Part shown: positions 1 to 6,757 of the stretch, one piece after another
Numbering within the stretch: the stretch's first letter is position 1
Layout: every line of letters starts with the position of its first letter
Assembly (NCBI GenBank): GCA_026394655.1
Contig: JAPKXU010000221.1
Coordinates: 1 to 42,805, forward strand
Source: Methanoregula sp.
GTDB lineage: Archaea; Halobacteriota; Methanomicrobia; Methanomicrobiales; Methanospirillaceae
Direction: 5' to 3'
Length of the DNA: 42,805 nucleotides
The notes under the pieces: model-generated
The model's input: only the letters and a program-made list of their open reading frames with translations
What the model was told of the DNA's origin: nothing
Databases searched by the model: none
Made by a program: the position numbers and the translations under genes

Positions 1-414
1 TGTGAACATCTCGTCCGGTACCTCATCGATCCCGAATGGCAGGTCGAGATCATAGATCAGGTCCGCTCGCACGATCTCCGGACGGAGTCCGGGGATGACC
101 CCTTCCATCATCCGCGACGAACAGTTAATGAAGCAGCCTTCAATCGCAATCACTTTCTCTGCTCTCCGGATAAGGTTCCGCTGGCCGGTGTCCTTCGTGA
201 ATGCACCGCCGAGGCAAATCCGCACTGTCTCATCGCGGGCCAGCCGGTGGGCAACAAGGTTTGCCGCCCGGCGGGCCACCTCGCCCCGGGCACATGCCCC
301 CTCACAGGCCATCACCGCGATCTTTGACGGGGTTGTGGAATTCTTCTCGGCATAGTCCTCGCAGGCCGGGCATTTCCCGGTCTCTTTTGCTATTTTTACT
401 GTCTCGTAGTCCAT
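1..414 (-). CDS. DGC-domain putative zinc-binding protein (3' end off the window)
   Basis: The reverse strand is open from an ATG at 414 to the window edge (138 codons, no stop), so the gene is truncated by the edge and absent from the ORF track. Near the N-terminus it shows CPAC, then MACEGACARGE, CLGG, and later IEGCFINC. This arrangement of Cys near Gly matches the DGC family of putative zinc-binding proteins found in methanogens and anaerobic bacteria. The function of that family is not established. A Shine-Dalgarno-like GAAGGTG precedes the ATG and a TATA-like GTATATATCG lies near 453-462. The family assignment is from recall of the pattern. Confidence 0.75.
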   Translation of the reverse strand, partial: MDYETVKIAKETGKCPACEDYAEKNSTTPSKIAVMACEGACARGEVARRAANLVAHRLARDETVRICLGGAFTKDTGQRNLIRRAEKVIAIEGCFINCSSRMMEGVIPGLRPEIVRADLIYDLDLPFGIDEVPDEMFT

Positions 415-520
415 GAGTTTGCACCTTCTGCATGAAGCGTGGGAGTGGGTTCGATATATACTCCGGATCCGGATTTCAAGAAAGTTTGAAGTCCGGCAGA
501 TTGTATCAAAATCCTACCGG

Positions 521-1804
521 TCAGGATCGACGGAGAGAGAAGATTCCATGGTGCCTGCCGGTGATCACCATGAAGATGCACCAGATGACCGTGATGGCGA
601 GTGGGTACAGGACGGCCCATCCCACAAACAAGAATATGGTACTCGTCAGGATGAGGGAAATGACGCTGATCATGACACCAAACCTGCTGCCTTTCAAGAG
701 GACAAAGCCCGCAGCACAACCACCGATATAGGTCAGGATGAAGGTACCACTTGGTACCAGGATCAAGGTGGAAAGTGAAACAATCCGGGTGCTGAATACA
801 AGTAGCAGGATCGCAAAACATCCTGCAAGGAACAGGAGACCCCCTAAGGGTGTATGGTATTTTTCGGATCTGCGTGCCAGCACGTGTGGTGCAAACTCAT
901 TGGTAGCAAGGGAACACGCGAGACGGGAGGCAGCCCCGATGTAGGCTATTGCAGGCGCCATGCAGATGAACAGGGCAGCGACGCCGGCAACGGTAGCACC
1001 GGACGAGCCAAACGACGTTTTGATGATGTGAACCAGGGACACATCGGACAGTGTCGGGCCATAGCTGTGTGTCCCAACTACTACAAACGCAGTGAGAAAA
1101 TAGAGGATACTGATGATCGCAGAGGCGATCAGGGTCCCCCGTATCGCGTCCCGCTGGGGATTGAAAAATTCCCCGGAAATATGCGAGATAGCTTCCCACC
1201 CGATAAAACACCAGAACAGCACTGTTGCCGCATGACCGACACTTTCCCACCCGTAGGGCATGAAAGGTGTGAAATTCGCCGGTTCAACGGTTGTAAAACT
1301 TCCGGCAATGGTGACGACAAGGACGATTATTGTTGTCAGGACAACTGTCACCTGGACCTGCCCGGTCATTTTCATCCCGATATAATTGATGAGAATACCG
1401 GCGGACAGGATTGCTATCGCGATCAGGAGCCGGGAGATATCCCCAAGACCAGCAGTGGCACAGACATATCCTGCTCCCGTGAGAGCGAGAACCGGAGCTC
1501 CGACAACCACTGATAAAAGGAAAAACCAACCCACCAGTGAGCCGATCTGCGGATTGAAGGCTTTCGTGACAAATGAGGAGATCCCCCCGGCATCAGGATA
1601 TTTAGCCGATAACAGTCCCATTGTCAGTGCCATCGGCACCACAAGGACTGCCATCAGACCCCATGCAATGAGCGATGCCGGTCCGGCGAGTTCTGCCGCC
1701 AGCCCGGGAAGGATCAGGATGCCCGAGCCAAGTACTGCTCCGGTATAGAGTGCGACAACCTGTGGCAGCCTGAGGGTACCTCCGGTTTTTAGAGAAGCCT
1801 GCAC
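521..1804 (-). CDS. APC-family amino acid permease (YjeH-like)
   Basis: This 427-residue integral membrane protein starts with the APC signature around residues 15-50 (YTGAVLGSGILILPG), where the glycine-rich break in TM1 binds the amino acid. About twelve hydrophobic segments follow, the usual number for the family. The closest type I recognise is the YjeH-like amino acid exporter/permease group, which moves neutral amino acids such as Met or branched-chain residues in characterised members; the substrate here cannot be read. The start is GTG at 1804, preceded by GGAGTGA at a normal spacing. It is a single gene, divergent from the ArsR gene, with an AT-rich TATA-like stretch at 1822-1835. 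Confidence 0.85.
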   Translation of the reverse strand: MQASLKTGGTLRLPQVVALYTGAVLGSGILILPGLAAELAGPASLIAWGLMAVLVVPMALTMGLLSAKYPDAGGISSFVTKAFNPQIGSLVGWFFLLSVVVGAPVLALTGAGYVCATAGLGDISRLLIAIAILSAGILINYIGMKMTGQVQVTVVLTTIIVLVVTIAGSFTTVEPANFTPFMPYGWESVGHAATVLFWCFIGWEAISHISGEFFNPQRDAIRGTLIASAIISILYFLTAFVVVGTHSYGPTLSDVSLVHIIKTSFGSSGATVAGVAALFICMAPAIAYIGAASRLACSLATNEFAPHVLARRSEKYHTPLGGLLFLAGCFAILLLVFSTRIVSLSTLILVPSGTFILTYIGGCAAGFVLLKGSRFGVMISVISLILTSTIFLFVGWAVLYPLAITVIWCIFMVITGRHHGIFSLRRS

Positions 1805-1893
1805 GATTCACTCCATGGTTTAAAAAATAAATCCTGCATTATCCCATACTCCGTAGACAGTTCCCGTTTTATTCAAAAATTCGACATCTCACC

Positions 1894-1900
1894 TTATATA
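1894..1900 (+). promoter_or_regulatory. TATA box upstream of the arsR region
   Basis: TTATATA preceded by a BRE-like ACC sits about 25 nt upstream of an ATG at 1922. This is the spacing expected for a leaderless archaeal transcript. A second weaker TATA-like CATATCAT (1983-1990) could serve arsR directly. Confidence 0.5.
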
Positions 1901-1921
1901 GCACAGAACCGGATTTCAAAA

Positions 1922-2017
1922 ATGGTTGTACTCATGAAAGAGAACGATTATTCTCTGACAATAGGCCAGGATTGCCGGATACCATATCATTTTTGCCCAA
2001 GAAGATCTTCTTGGTAA
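1922..2017 (+). CDS. possible 31-aa leader ORF upstream of arsR
   Basis: ATG at 1922 opens 31 codons ending in TAA at 2015-2017, two bases before the ATG of arsR. The product has two cysteines (QDCRIPYHFC) and a basic C-terminal tail. The TATA box 25 nt upstream would make it a leaderless first cistron, with arsR translated by coupling. It is too short for the ORF track and I recognise no family. It could equally be 5' untranslated sequence by chance. Confidence 0.3.
   Translation: MVVLMKENDYSLTIGQDCRIPYHFCPRRSSW
1997..2014. promoter_or_regulatory. perfect 18-bp palindrome, probable ArsR operator
   Basis: CCAAGAAGATCTTCTTGG is a perfect palindrome ending 6 nt before the arsR ATG at 2020. 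Dimeric ArsR-family repressors commonly bind such sites at their own promoter, so autoregulation is the natural inference. With no loop, it is better explained as a DNA site than as an RNA hairpin. Confidence 0.6.
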
Positions 2018-2019
2018 TA

Positions 2020-2382
2020 ATGGAAAAACGCGTGCGGTGCTGCCCTTCGGACTGTGCAGTCAGAAGCGACTGGGAGCAGGAGCTCGGTCGTGAAAAAGAA
2101 CTTTTCGAGGGAGAGAACTTCAGAAAAACAAGTGAAGTACTCAAACTTCTCAATCATCCGATCCGTCTTAAAATTATCCTGATGCTTCTCAACCGGGATC
2201 ATTGTGTCTGCGAATTCTGGTATGTCTTTGCTGAACCGCAGAATCTTATATCGTATAATCTAGGAGTATTGAAAAGGGGCGGACTGGTGGAGTCGTATTA
2301 CCGGTCGAAGCATAAGATTTACAAATTAAGCGAATCTGCAGCGCCGTTCCTTCGACAAATCGGGAATGTGGTGAATAGCTGA
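2020..2382 (+). CDS. ArsR-family metal(loid)-type transcriptional repressor
   Basis: A winged-helix protein of 120 residues. The core reads VLKLLNHPIRLKIILMLL, then HCVCEFW in the position of the ArsR CVC metal(loid)-binding motif, then a recognition helix region (ISYNLGVLKRGGLVES) and a wing (YYRSKHKIYKL). An extra N-terminal CCPSDC cluster is present, as in some Cd/Zn/As sensors with a second thiol ligand set. The ORF track begins at a TTG at 1972; ATG 2020 is preferred because it gives the usual ArsR length and lies directly after the palindrome. No arsenical pump or other obvious target is adjacent; the divergent permease is the only neighbour it could control. The effector is unknown. 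Confidence 0.85.
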   Translation: MEKRVRCCPSDCAVRSDWEQELGREKELFEGENFRKTSEVLKLLNHPIRLKIILMLLNRDHCVCEFWYVFAEPQNLISYNLGVLKRGGLVESYYRSKHKIYKLSESAAPFLRQIGNVVNS

Positions 2383-2464
2383 ACTGATTCGGCTTTTGGA
2401 TCAGCTGTGTGTTGATCTGTTTTCACACCGGGGGACGGGACGAGATCCCACCCCCCGTTTAATA

Positions 2465-2500
2465 CGTGTTAAAAGAGAGACCACGGATATTATTCCGTGG
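2465..2500 (-). terminator. intrinsic-type terminator hairpin
   Basis: On the reverse strand CCACGGA-ATAATA-TCCGTGG forms a 7-bp stem whose loop contains the TAA stop of the preceding gene. It is followed by TCTCTCTTTT. The stop codon inside the loop and the U-rich tail suggest a transcript 3' end. Confidence 0.5.
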
Positions 2501-2717
2501 ATCTGTTCTTCACTAATTCCCCGGCGGTCGCGGTAAAGACCAGATGGTCTTGGATCCGGATGCCTTCTGCAAAGGACTCCATGGATCGAGGAACAGATTT
2601 TCCCGGGCACTGGAAACCCAGTTCTGTACTGGAGGGAATAATGTGCCAATAGAGGACTTTTTGCCTGAACTGGACAGTATCCCGGAAAAACCCGAATCCG
2701 ATTGTCCCATAGGTCAC
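2490..2717 (-). CDS. conserved-looking small protein, function unknown
   Basis: A 75-residue protein starting at a GTG that overlaps the TGA of the upstream gene (GTGA overlap). This is typical translational coupling and the main reason to accept the ORF. The sequence is mixed alpha/beta in appearance with no membrane segment: it starts TYGTIGFGFFRDT and ends ATAGELVKNRSTE. No domain is recognised. Its stop codon lies in the loop of a terminator hairpin, so it is the last gene of a two-gene operon. Confidence 0.55.
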   Translation of the reverse strand: MTYGTIGFGFFRDTVQFRQKVLYWHIIPSSTELGFQCPGKSVPRSMESFAEGIRIQDHLVFTATAGELVKNRSTE

Positions 2718-3070
2718 AGCTGTTCCGCCTCCTTTGCTGTAAATTCTTCGAAGATGGCATTTGATGAGTAATCATAGAAGTGCATAAGGGTGCAGGCAGT
2801 GTTCATATGGGCACGAGCCTGTTCGAGCCGGCTGATCATCTGGCAGGTATCAAGATATAGGTCTGTCAAATCATCTTTCGTGCCATACGTTTCATCCTCC
2901 TGAATATTCACCAGGTGCTGGAAGAAGAACCGGTCATGCAGGTGCAGGTGGTTCCTCGCAACAGCTGCCGCCCGGTCAAGCTCGTCAACCGCTATGATAA
3001 TGGCGGATAGGTTGTGGAGAATTTTCTGCCGGACTTCCCGGCGCTTCTCTCTGTCGATAGTTGCCTGCAT
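2714..3070 (-). CDS. helical protein of unknown function, first gene of a pair
   Basis: A 118-residue protein predicted to be almost all alpha-helical and charged. It starts MQATIDREKRREVRQKIL and contains HLHLHDRFFFQHLVNIQED, possibly a four-helix bundle. The ORF track extends to 3121, but ATG 3070 is preferred because a TATA box (CTTATATG) lies about 30 nt upstream, as for a leaderless mRNA. It overlaps the next gene by 4 nt. No family is recognised. The His and acidic residues in the middle helix could bind metal, but that is speculation. Confidence 0.6.
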   Translation of the reverse strand: MQATIDREKRREVRQKILHNLSAIIIAVDELDRAAAVARNHLHLHDRFFFQHLVNIQEDETYGTKDDLTDLYLDTCQMISRLEQARAHMNTACTLMHFYDYSSNAIFEEFTAKEAEQL

Positions 3071-3096
3071 AGTAAGTATACAGGTTAGCTTGTATG

Positions 3097-3104
3097 CATA
3101 TAAG
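3097..3104 (-). promoter_or_regulatory. TATA box for the 2714-3070 gene
   Basis: The reverse strand reads ACCTTATATGC, a BRE/TATA-like element centred about 30 nt from the ATG at 3070. Confidence 0.5.
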
Positions 3105-3194
3105 GTATAATTTTGTGGCAAAAATTACACATAATTATTACTTAAAGTAATAAAAAATCTCCTGATCCTACAAGGAAGAATGGCAGTAATTTAA

Positions 3195-4238
3195 TTACGC
3201 CATATCCCCAAACATCACGCGCCAGAACGGGTCTTCGTGTGGGATTGCAAGCTGCCTTATTGAACCATCGATCCGAGTTAATACCCGGGTCTTTGTATCT
3301 TTTACGACTGTGCCGATTACCGATGCCCGGATGCCTTCAGCATCCAGAGCTGCAAGTATCTTTTCCCGGTATTCCCTGCGTGAAGTGATGAGCAGCGATC
3401 CTTCCGCAATTGCCTCTACGGGATCAATATCAAAAGTCTCACAGACAGCCCGGACTTCCTCTGGATAGATGAACAGGGATTCATCGATCTCCATCCCGAC
3501 CCCACTTGCATGAGCAACCTCGAAGAGTCCCCCGATCACGCCTCCTTCCGTTGCGTCATGCATTGCGGTAACGCCACCGGTTTGCATCGCCGTCAGTGCA
3601 TCTTTTACCACGGACATCTGTCCTATAAGTGCCTGTGCCCGGCTGATGAGTTCTCTGGGGTACCTTTTCAGCAGATCGGTTTCCCGGAGCGTGGACAGGA
3701 TTGCCGCAGTTTCTATTGCCGGTCCTTTGGTCAGGATGACATCGTTTCCCGGTCGTGCCCCGGCGGGGGTGACATACTTCCCTTTCTTGGTGATCGAAAA
3801 GACGGTAATCCCACCGATGGTAGGAGAGACAAATCCCGGGTAATATCCAGTATGCCCGCCGACAATGGCAATCCCCAAGTCCCGTGCAGCTGTGTGAATG
3901 GAATCCACGATCACCCGGAGATCATGGTCGCTTGTACCCGGGGGGAGCAGAAGCGAGTAGGTCATGTACTGTGGTGGCACCCCCATTACAGCAATGTCAC
4001 TTGCGCCAATATGTACCGTAAACCAGCCAAATGCCTCAAGGGACTGTTGAGGAGCCGAGAAGATCGGATCTTCTGCTATGATGAGGACGTTGCCGTTTCC
4101 GATATCGATCACACCGGCATCTATACCGGTCATAGGCGGAACTATTACCGATTTATCTTTTTTTCCGAGTCGTTGCAGGATAATTCCCGAGAAAGTCTCG
4201 AGATCTATTTTTCCTATCTTCGGTTTGGGCTTCTGCAT
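3195..4238 (-). CDS. PurM/HypE-like (AIR synthase-related) ATP-binding protein
   Basis: A 347-residue protein with the PurM fold. The N-terminal half carries the acidic, glycine-rich nucleotide/metal motifs typical of this family (MTGIDAGVIDIG, HIGASDIAVMGVPP, VGGHTGYYPG). The C-terminal half has HDATEGGVIGGLFEVAHASG, the HypE/SelD-type second-domain motif. HypE proper ends in a conserved Cys that accepts the carbamoyl group for hydrogenase maturation; this protein ends in MFGDMA without it, so it should not be called HypE. Members use ATP to activate an amide or acid. It lies 30 nt downstream of a ThiN-type thiamine phosphate synthase, which hints at a cofactor pathway, but the substrate is unknown. 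Confidence 0.75.
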   Translation of the reverse strand: MQKPKPKIGKIDLETFSGIILQRLGKKDKSVIVPPMTGIDAGVIDIGNGNVLIIAEDPIFSAPQQSLEAFGWFTVHIGASDIAVMGVPPQYMTYSLLLPPGTSDHDLRVIVDSIHTAARDLGIAIVGGHTGYYPGFVSPTIGGITVFSITKKGKYVTPAGARPGNDVILTKGPAIETAAILSTLRETDLLKRYPRELISRAQALIGQMSVVKDALTAMQTGGVTAMHDATEGGVIGGLFEVAHASGVGMEIDESLFIYPEEVRAVCETFDIDPVEAIAEGSLLITSRREYREKILAALDAEGIRASVIGTVVKDTKTRVLTRIDGSIRQLAIPHEDPFWRVMFGDMA

Positions 4239-4268
4239 AACACGTCCTTTCCATCAGGTGATCCAGCC

Positions 4269-4877
4269 TTATTGCTGAACATTTCCTGAAAATGCTAAAT
4301 ATTTCCGTGCGATTTCACAGAGTTCAAGGGAAATATCAATAGGATTATTGCCGAGGATCACGCTCACCGGTTCTTTCCCGACAGCCCCGGTCTCGTAAGC
4401 AATTTTCGGTACTTTTCCCCCGGCAGCCCGGACCACTTCCCTGACTTTCCAGGGCATTGAGGCCCCCTCCTCCCCGCGGAGATCGATTGGTTCGTTGGCA
4501 CGATCAATGGCAGAAAATATCCATCCTTTCTCCCTGCAATACTGGTCAAGCCATAGGGACAGGTGGGGTGTGTTTGCAAAATCGATCCCCGCCCGGATAG
4601 AAGGATCGAACTTCCGGATCTCAAGGATCAACCGCGCCATATGGCTGGACGCCCCGAACCGCAGTCGTCCTGCGGCATACGGCATGCCTGCAAGAACCGT
4701 AATCCTTCCCTCTATCGCCAGTACGTCATTCCGGGTCTGTGCATCCGGTAATGCATATACCATATTTGTCCGCACTTCCGGGATAAACTGAGAGAACTCC
4801 CGACATGATTCCAGGGTTTCAAGCGCAATCATCATTTGTCCGTATAAATCAATCAAAGCAGCGCGTTGGTTTGTCAT
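4269..4877 (-). CDS. ThiN-type thiamine-phosphate synthase family protein
   Basis: A 202-residue protein. The core matches the archaeal ThiN domain: MVYALPDAQTRNDVLAIEGRI near residue 40, then HMARLILEIRKFDPSIRAGIDF, and a C-terminal GAVGKEPVSVILGNNPIDI segment. In archaea ThiN usually sits at the C-terminus of a ThiD-ThiN fusion and couples HMP-PP with HET-P to form thiamine phosphate. Here about 40 helical residues precede it and there is no kinase domain, so the protein is a stand-alone ThiN, either enzyme or regulator (ThiN domains are also used as effector domains of archaeal repressors). The first residues do not show a clear HTH. It is first in an operon with the PurM-like gene. Confidence 0.75.
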   Translation of the reverse strand: MTNQRAALIDLYGQMMIALETLESCREFSQFIPEVRTNMVYALPDAQTRNDVLAIEGRITVLAGMPYAAGRLRFGASSHMARLILEIRKFDPSIRAGIDFANTPHLSLWLDQYCREKGWIFSAIDRANEPIDLRGEEGASMPWKVREVVRAAGGKVPKIAYETGAVGKEPVSVILGNNPIDISLELCEIARKYLAFSGNVQQ

Positions 4878-4896
4878 GGAAACGTCCTGGTATAAA

Positions 4897-4904
4897 TTTT
4901 ATAT
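4897..4904 (-). promoter_or_regulatory. TATA box for the thiN operon
   Basis: The reverse strand reads CAGATATAAAATTTATACC, with ATATAAAA centred about 23-25 nt before the ATG at 4877. This points to a leaderless or very short-leader transcript. Confidence 0.45.
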
Positions 4905-5052
4905 CTGTCGCTATATTTATCTTCTGTAACCAAAAAATTTTTGTACTGGCATACTCCAGATTTCCAGCCCTTTTTGCTGGATCATCAGGAGGCCCATAAA
5001 CACCCGGAGTGTGAGCCTCACTTATACGCATCTCGGTCGGTATCGAAAGCAG

Positions 5053-5310
5053 TGTGGGCTGCCAAACCCCAATTGTAGACAACCCAGCGGGAAACCACCC
5101 AAATTATGACAACCCAAAAGAGCGAACAGGTCTCCTGCTGACGGACATTCATCATCCCAACTCCCCCTCAAGAGGAAATCCAAACCATCCGGATGAATGG
5201 CAGCTTGAAGAGCAAGTTGTCCCACCACATTTTGATCAAAAGTAATAAGGATCAACGATCTGGATTTCCCCGTTCTTTTCGGCCTTTCATAACACAAAAG
5301 AGTGCCTCTT
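5053..5310 (-). mobile_element. possible IS21-like element remnant (right end and istB tail)
   Basis: Two imperfect direct repeats of about 24 bp (5062-5086 and 5091-5115, sharing ATGACAACCCA/GTAGACAACCCA) start just inside a TGTGGG at 5053. IS21-family ends carry such repeated blocks and begin with TG. Reading away from that end on the reverse strand, a frame closing at 5253 reads ALFCVMKGRKERGNPDR, reminiscent of IstB C-termini. Everything upstream is decayed. The call rests on resemblance only. Confidence 0.3.
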
Positions 5311-5650
5311 CTGCCGACTGCTATAATTTCAGTATTAACCGGGCTCTCCCAAAACCTTATATATCAACGAGCCATCACGCAGAGCACCTGCTTTCGTACA
5401 TCCCCGGTCCTTTCCGCCGCATTGAACATGTTCTTTAATCCATTAGGGCCATTTTTGCGGATTTCTAGATCGATAAATATCTTGCAGTTCGATAAAGTTG
5501 TTGAGGATTTTGAAAAACCCCAAAAATCTCCAAGGATAAGTCCATCCAATCTTAAAAAGATAATAAATGGGAGGTTTTTTGGGAGCGAATCAAAATCGTC
5601 TGTCGTGAATCAATCTTTGACACGGCATATCTGAAGTACAACAAGCGGAG
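5311..5650. other. gene-free stretch with one orphan TATA element
   Basis: No supportable gene. A good TATA-like ACCTTATATATC lies at 5354-5365 on the plus strand but no start codon follows at the expected distance. A reverse-strand frame ending VRKQVLCVMAR (ORF 5364-5549) has only a TTG start and no recognised domain. Base composition becomes AT-rich towards 5560. Confidence 0.4.
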
Positions 5651-5659
5651 TTGAATTTA

Positions 5660-5944
5660 ATGGCAAAAGCATATCTGAAAATTGATATAGAAACTGGAAA
5701 AGAGATTGAAGTAAAAGCTGCATTGAAAAAGGTTAGCGGAGTAAAAAGTGCAGACTTTGTAACAGGAGCACACGATCTTCTGGCATCGGTTGAAGGTAAA
5801 AATTACGAAGAAATCGTGACCAAAACGTTGGCTGAAATACGGAAGGTCAAAGGGATAAAAAGACGACAACAGACTTCGTGTTTGAATGGGCTTGATACTG
5901 AAAACAATTCACTAAAAAATCGAAAGCGCCCTGATCTCCGATAA
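5660..5944 (+). CDS. Lrp/AsnC-type RAM ligand-binding domain protein, probably frameshifted at its C-terminus
   Basis: The start is ATG 5660, with GGAG nine bases upstream. The first 65 residues match the stand-alone Lrp/AsnC effector domain (RAM, beta-alpha-beta fold): AYLKIDIETGKEIEVKAALKKVSGVKSADFVTGAHDLLASVEG, then a helix and VKGIKR. Such proteins lack an HTH and bind amino acids or partner regulators. Family members end with a short beta strand soon after KGIKR. Here the frame runs on into RRQQTSCLNG, while the next frame gives TTTDFVFEWA and stops at 5895. One missing base near 5857-5864 would restore the normal end, so a frameshift or sequencing error is likely. The 3' end overlaps a transposase remnant. 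Confidence 0.65.
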   Translation: MAKAYLKIDIETGKEIEVKAALKKVSGVKSADFVTGAHDLLASVEGKNYEEIVTKTLAEIRKVKGIKRRQQTSCLNGLDTENNSLKNRKRPDLR

Positions 5945-6230
5945 AGCAACAAAGGAGACCAGGGCTATATCAATAAACGATTTTGTGCAGGATTCTCTTA
6001 ACGATAAAGAGGAGGGACTGAAAGCACTCGTCACTTTTTTCTGAAACCTCGTAATGCAGTATGAAGCCGGACAACAAGCCGAGGCTGGCCGGTATCAAAG
6101 GACCGCAATGAGGAAAGGCAGTAAACCGCGAGTCTTACATACAAAACTCGGAGAACTGACGTTAGAGAAACGGGAATTCCGGAAAATCTTTTGAATCGGT
6201 CATATTTGAAAATATCGCCGGGTGATGCAA
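5916..6230 (+). pseudogene. IS256-family (mutator-type) transposase N-terminal remnant
   Basis: One frame reads SINDFVQDSLNDKEEGLKAL, a TGA at 6042, then MQYEAGQQAEAGRYQRTAMRKG and PRVLHTKLGELTLEKREFRK, stopping at 6192; a shift then gives FESVIFENIAG. GRYQRT..RKG..PR.L.T..GEL.L matches the N-terminal region of IS256/mutator transposases (ERYERT..R.GYRPR...T..GEL.L). The in-frame TGA is one substitution from TTA, and the 3' part with the DDE catalytic domain is missing. No terminal repeats were found. It is a dead fragment in a zone that also holds an IS21-like remnant. Confidence 0.75.
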
Positions 6231-6555
6231 ACCCTCATCAGCGGGTCGTTATGCTCCTCATACCAATATACAACCCGGCCCCGTTCTTCCTGCCCCGGGA
6301 TTTCCTCTGAACGGATTCCGCGTCTTCATTAAAAAAGATACAAATCACTTGGTATTTCCCAAGACATATCCTTGTCGCGAACATGCCTCCATCGAGCTTG
6401 GGATACCCGGGATAATAAAAACCAGACTGTGATCTCAAATACCTGTCCCGTTTGGAGCATCACCTGAACATGTCAAGAGGGAATCCTTTAAGGAATAAAA
6501 GACCAGTTCTTGCGAATGGGCTTTTCCTTCGGTATTACATCAGAACCTGCAAAAA
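6231..6555. other. gene-free stretch after the transposase remnant
   Basis: No supportable gene. The reverse ORF 6238-6438 uses a TTG start and has no recognised domain, and other frames are interrupted. The stretch may be further decayed transposon or flanking DNA. Confidence 0.35.
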
Positions 6556-6590
6556 CTATATGCATAGACACTGATAACATACTAGTGTAA

Positions 6591-6604
6591 TTCACAATTG
6601 TGAA
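6591..6604. promoter_or_regulatory. sulfur-regulon palindrome, site 1 (thiI)
   Basis: TTCACAATTGTGAA is a perfect 14-bp palindrome. It lies 38 bp downstream (centre to centre) of a TATA-like CTATATGC (6556-6563) and upstream of thiI. The same element recurs at five other promoters in this window. Confidence 0.7.
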
Positions 6605-6749
6605 CTCAATTAGGTTATTGGATGAAACGTCGGGTGTCAATCCGGATATCGGAAAAGATGAGTTCAGATGCCATCCTTTCCTTGTCGATGAGTTTGCCAC
6701 CGAACGTGAATTTTCTCTCAGGGATACCAGTTCCTGTCTGCGGGGGTAG
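6600..6749 (+). CDS. possible 49-aa small ORF upstream of thiI
   Basis: A GTG inside the palindrome opens 49 codons ending in TAG eight bases before the thiI GTG. The product is acidic with two cysteines (DEFRCHPFLVDEF, DTSSCLRG) and natural-looking composition. The gap of 8 nt and the shared promoter suggest co-translation with thiI. It is missing from the ORF track because it is short. No family is recognised. A later start (TTG near 6618) is also possible, and the region could instead be a long untranslated leader. Confidence 0.4.
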   Translation: MNSIRLLDETSGVNPDIGKDEFRCHPFLVDEFATEREFSLRDTSSCLRG

Positions 6750-6757
6750 GAATTTTA

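Noticed and set aside
897-1513. Long ORFs on both strands inside the permease gene (854-1513, 897-1250 and others)
   Set aside because: They lie in other frames of the clear APC permease and encode proline/arginine/cysteine-rich or repetitive sequence typical of shadow frames.
3510-4289. 259-aa plus-strand ORF opposite the PurM-like gene
   Set aside because: The opposite strand encodes a recognisable PurM fold with conserved motifs; this frame has no domain and uses unusual composition.
4878-4960. TPP riboswitch upstream of the thiN operon
   Set aside because: The TATA box lies about 23 nt before the start, leaving no room for a riboswitch in the transcript, and no CUGAGA/THI-box pattern was seen.
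5022-5297. 91-aa minus-strand ORF in the IS21-like region
   Set aside because: It has no start codon with a ribosome site, no domain, and a composition like decayed transposon DNA.
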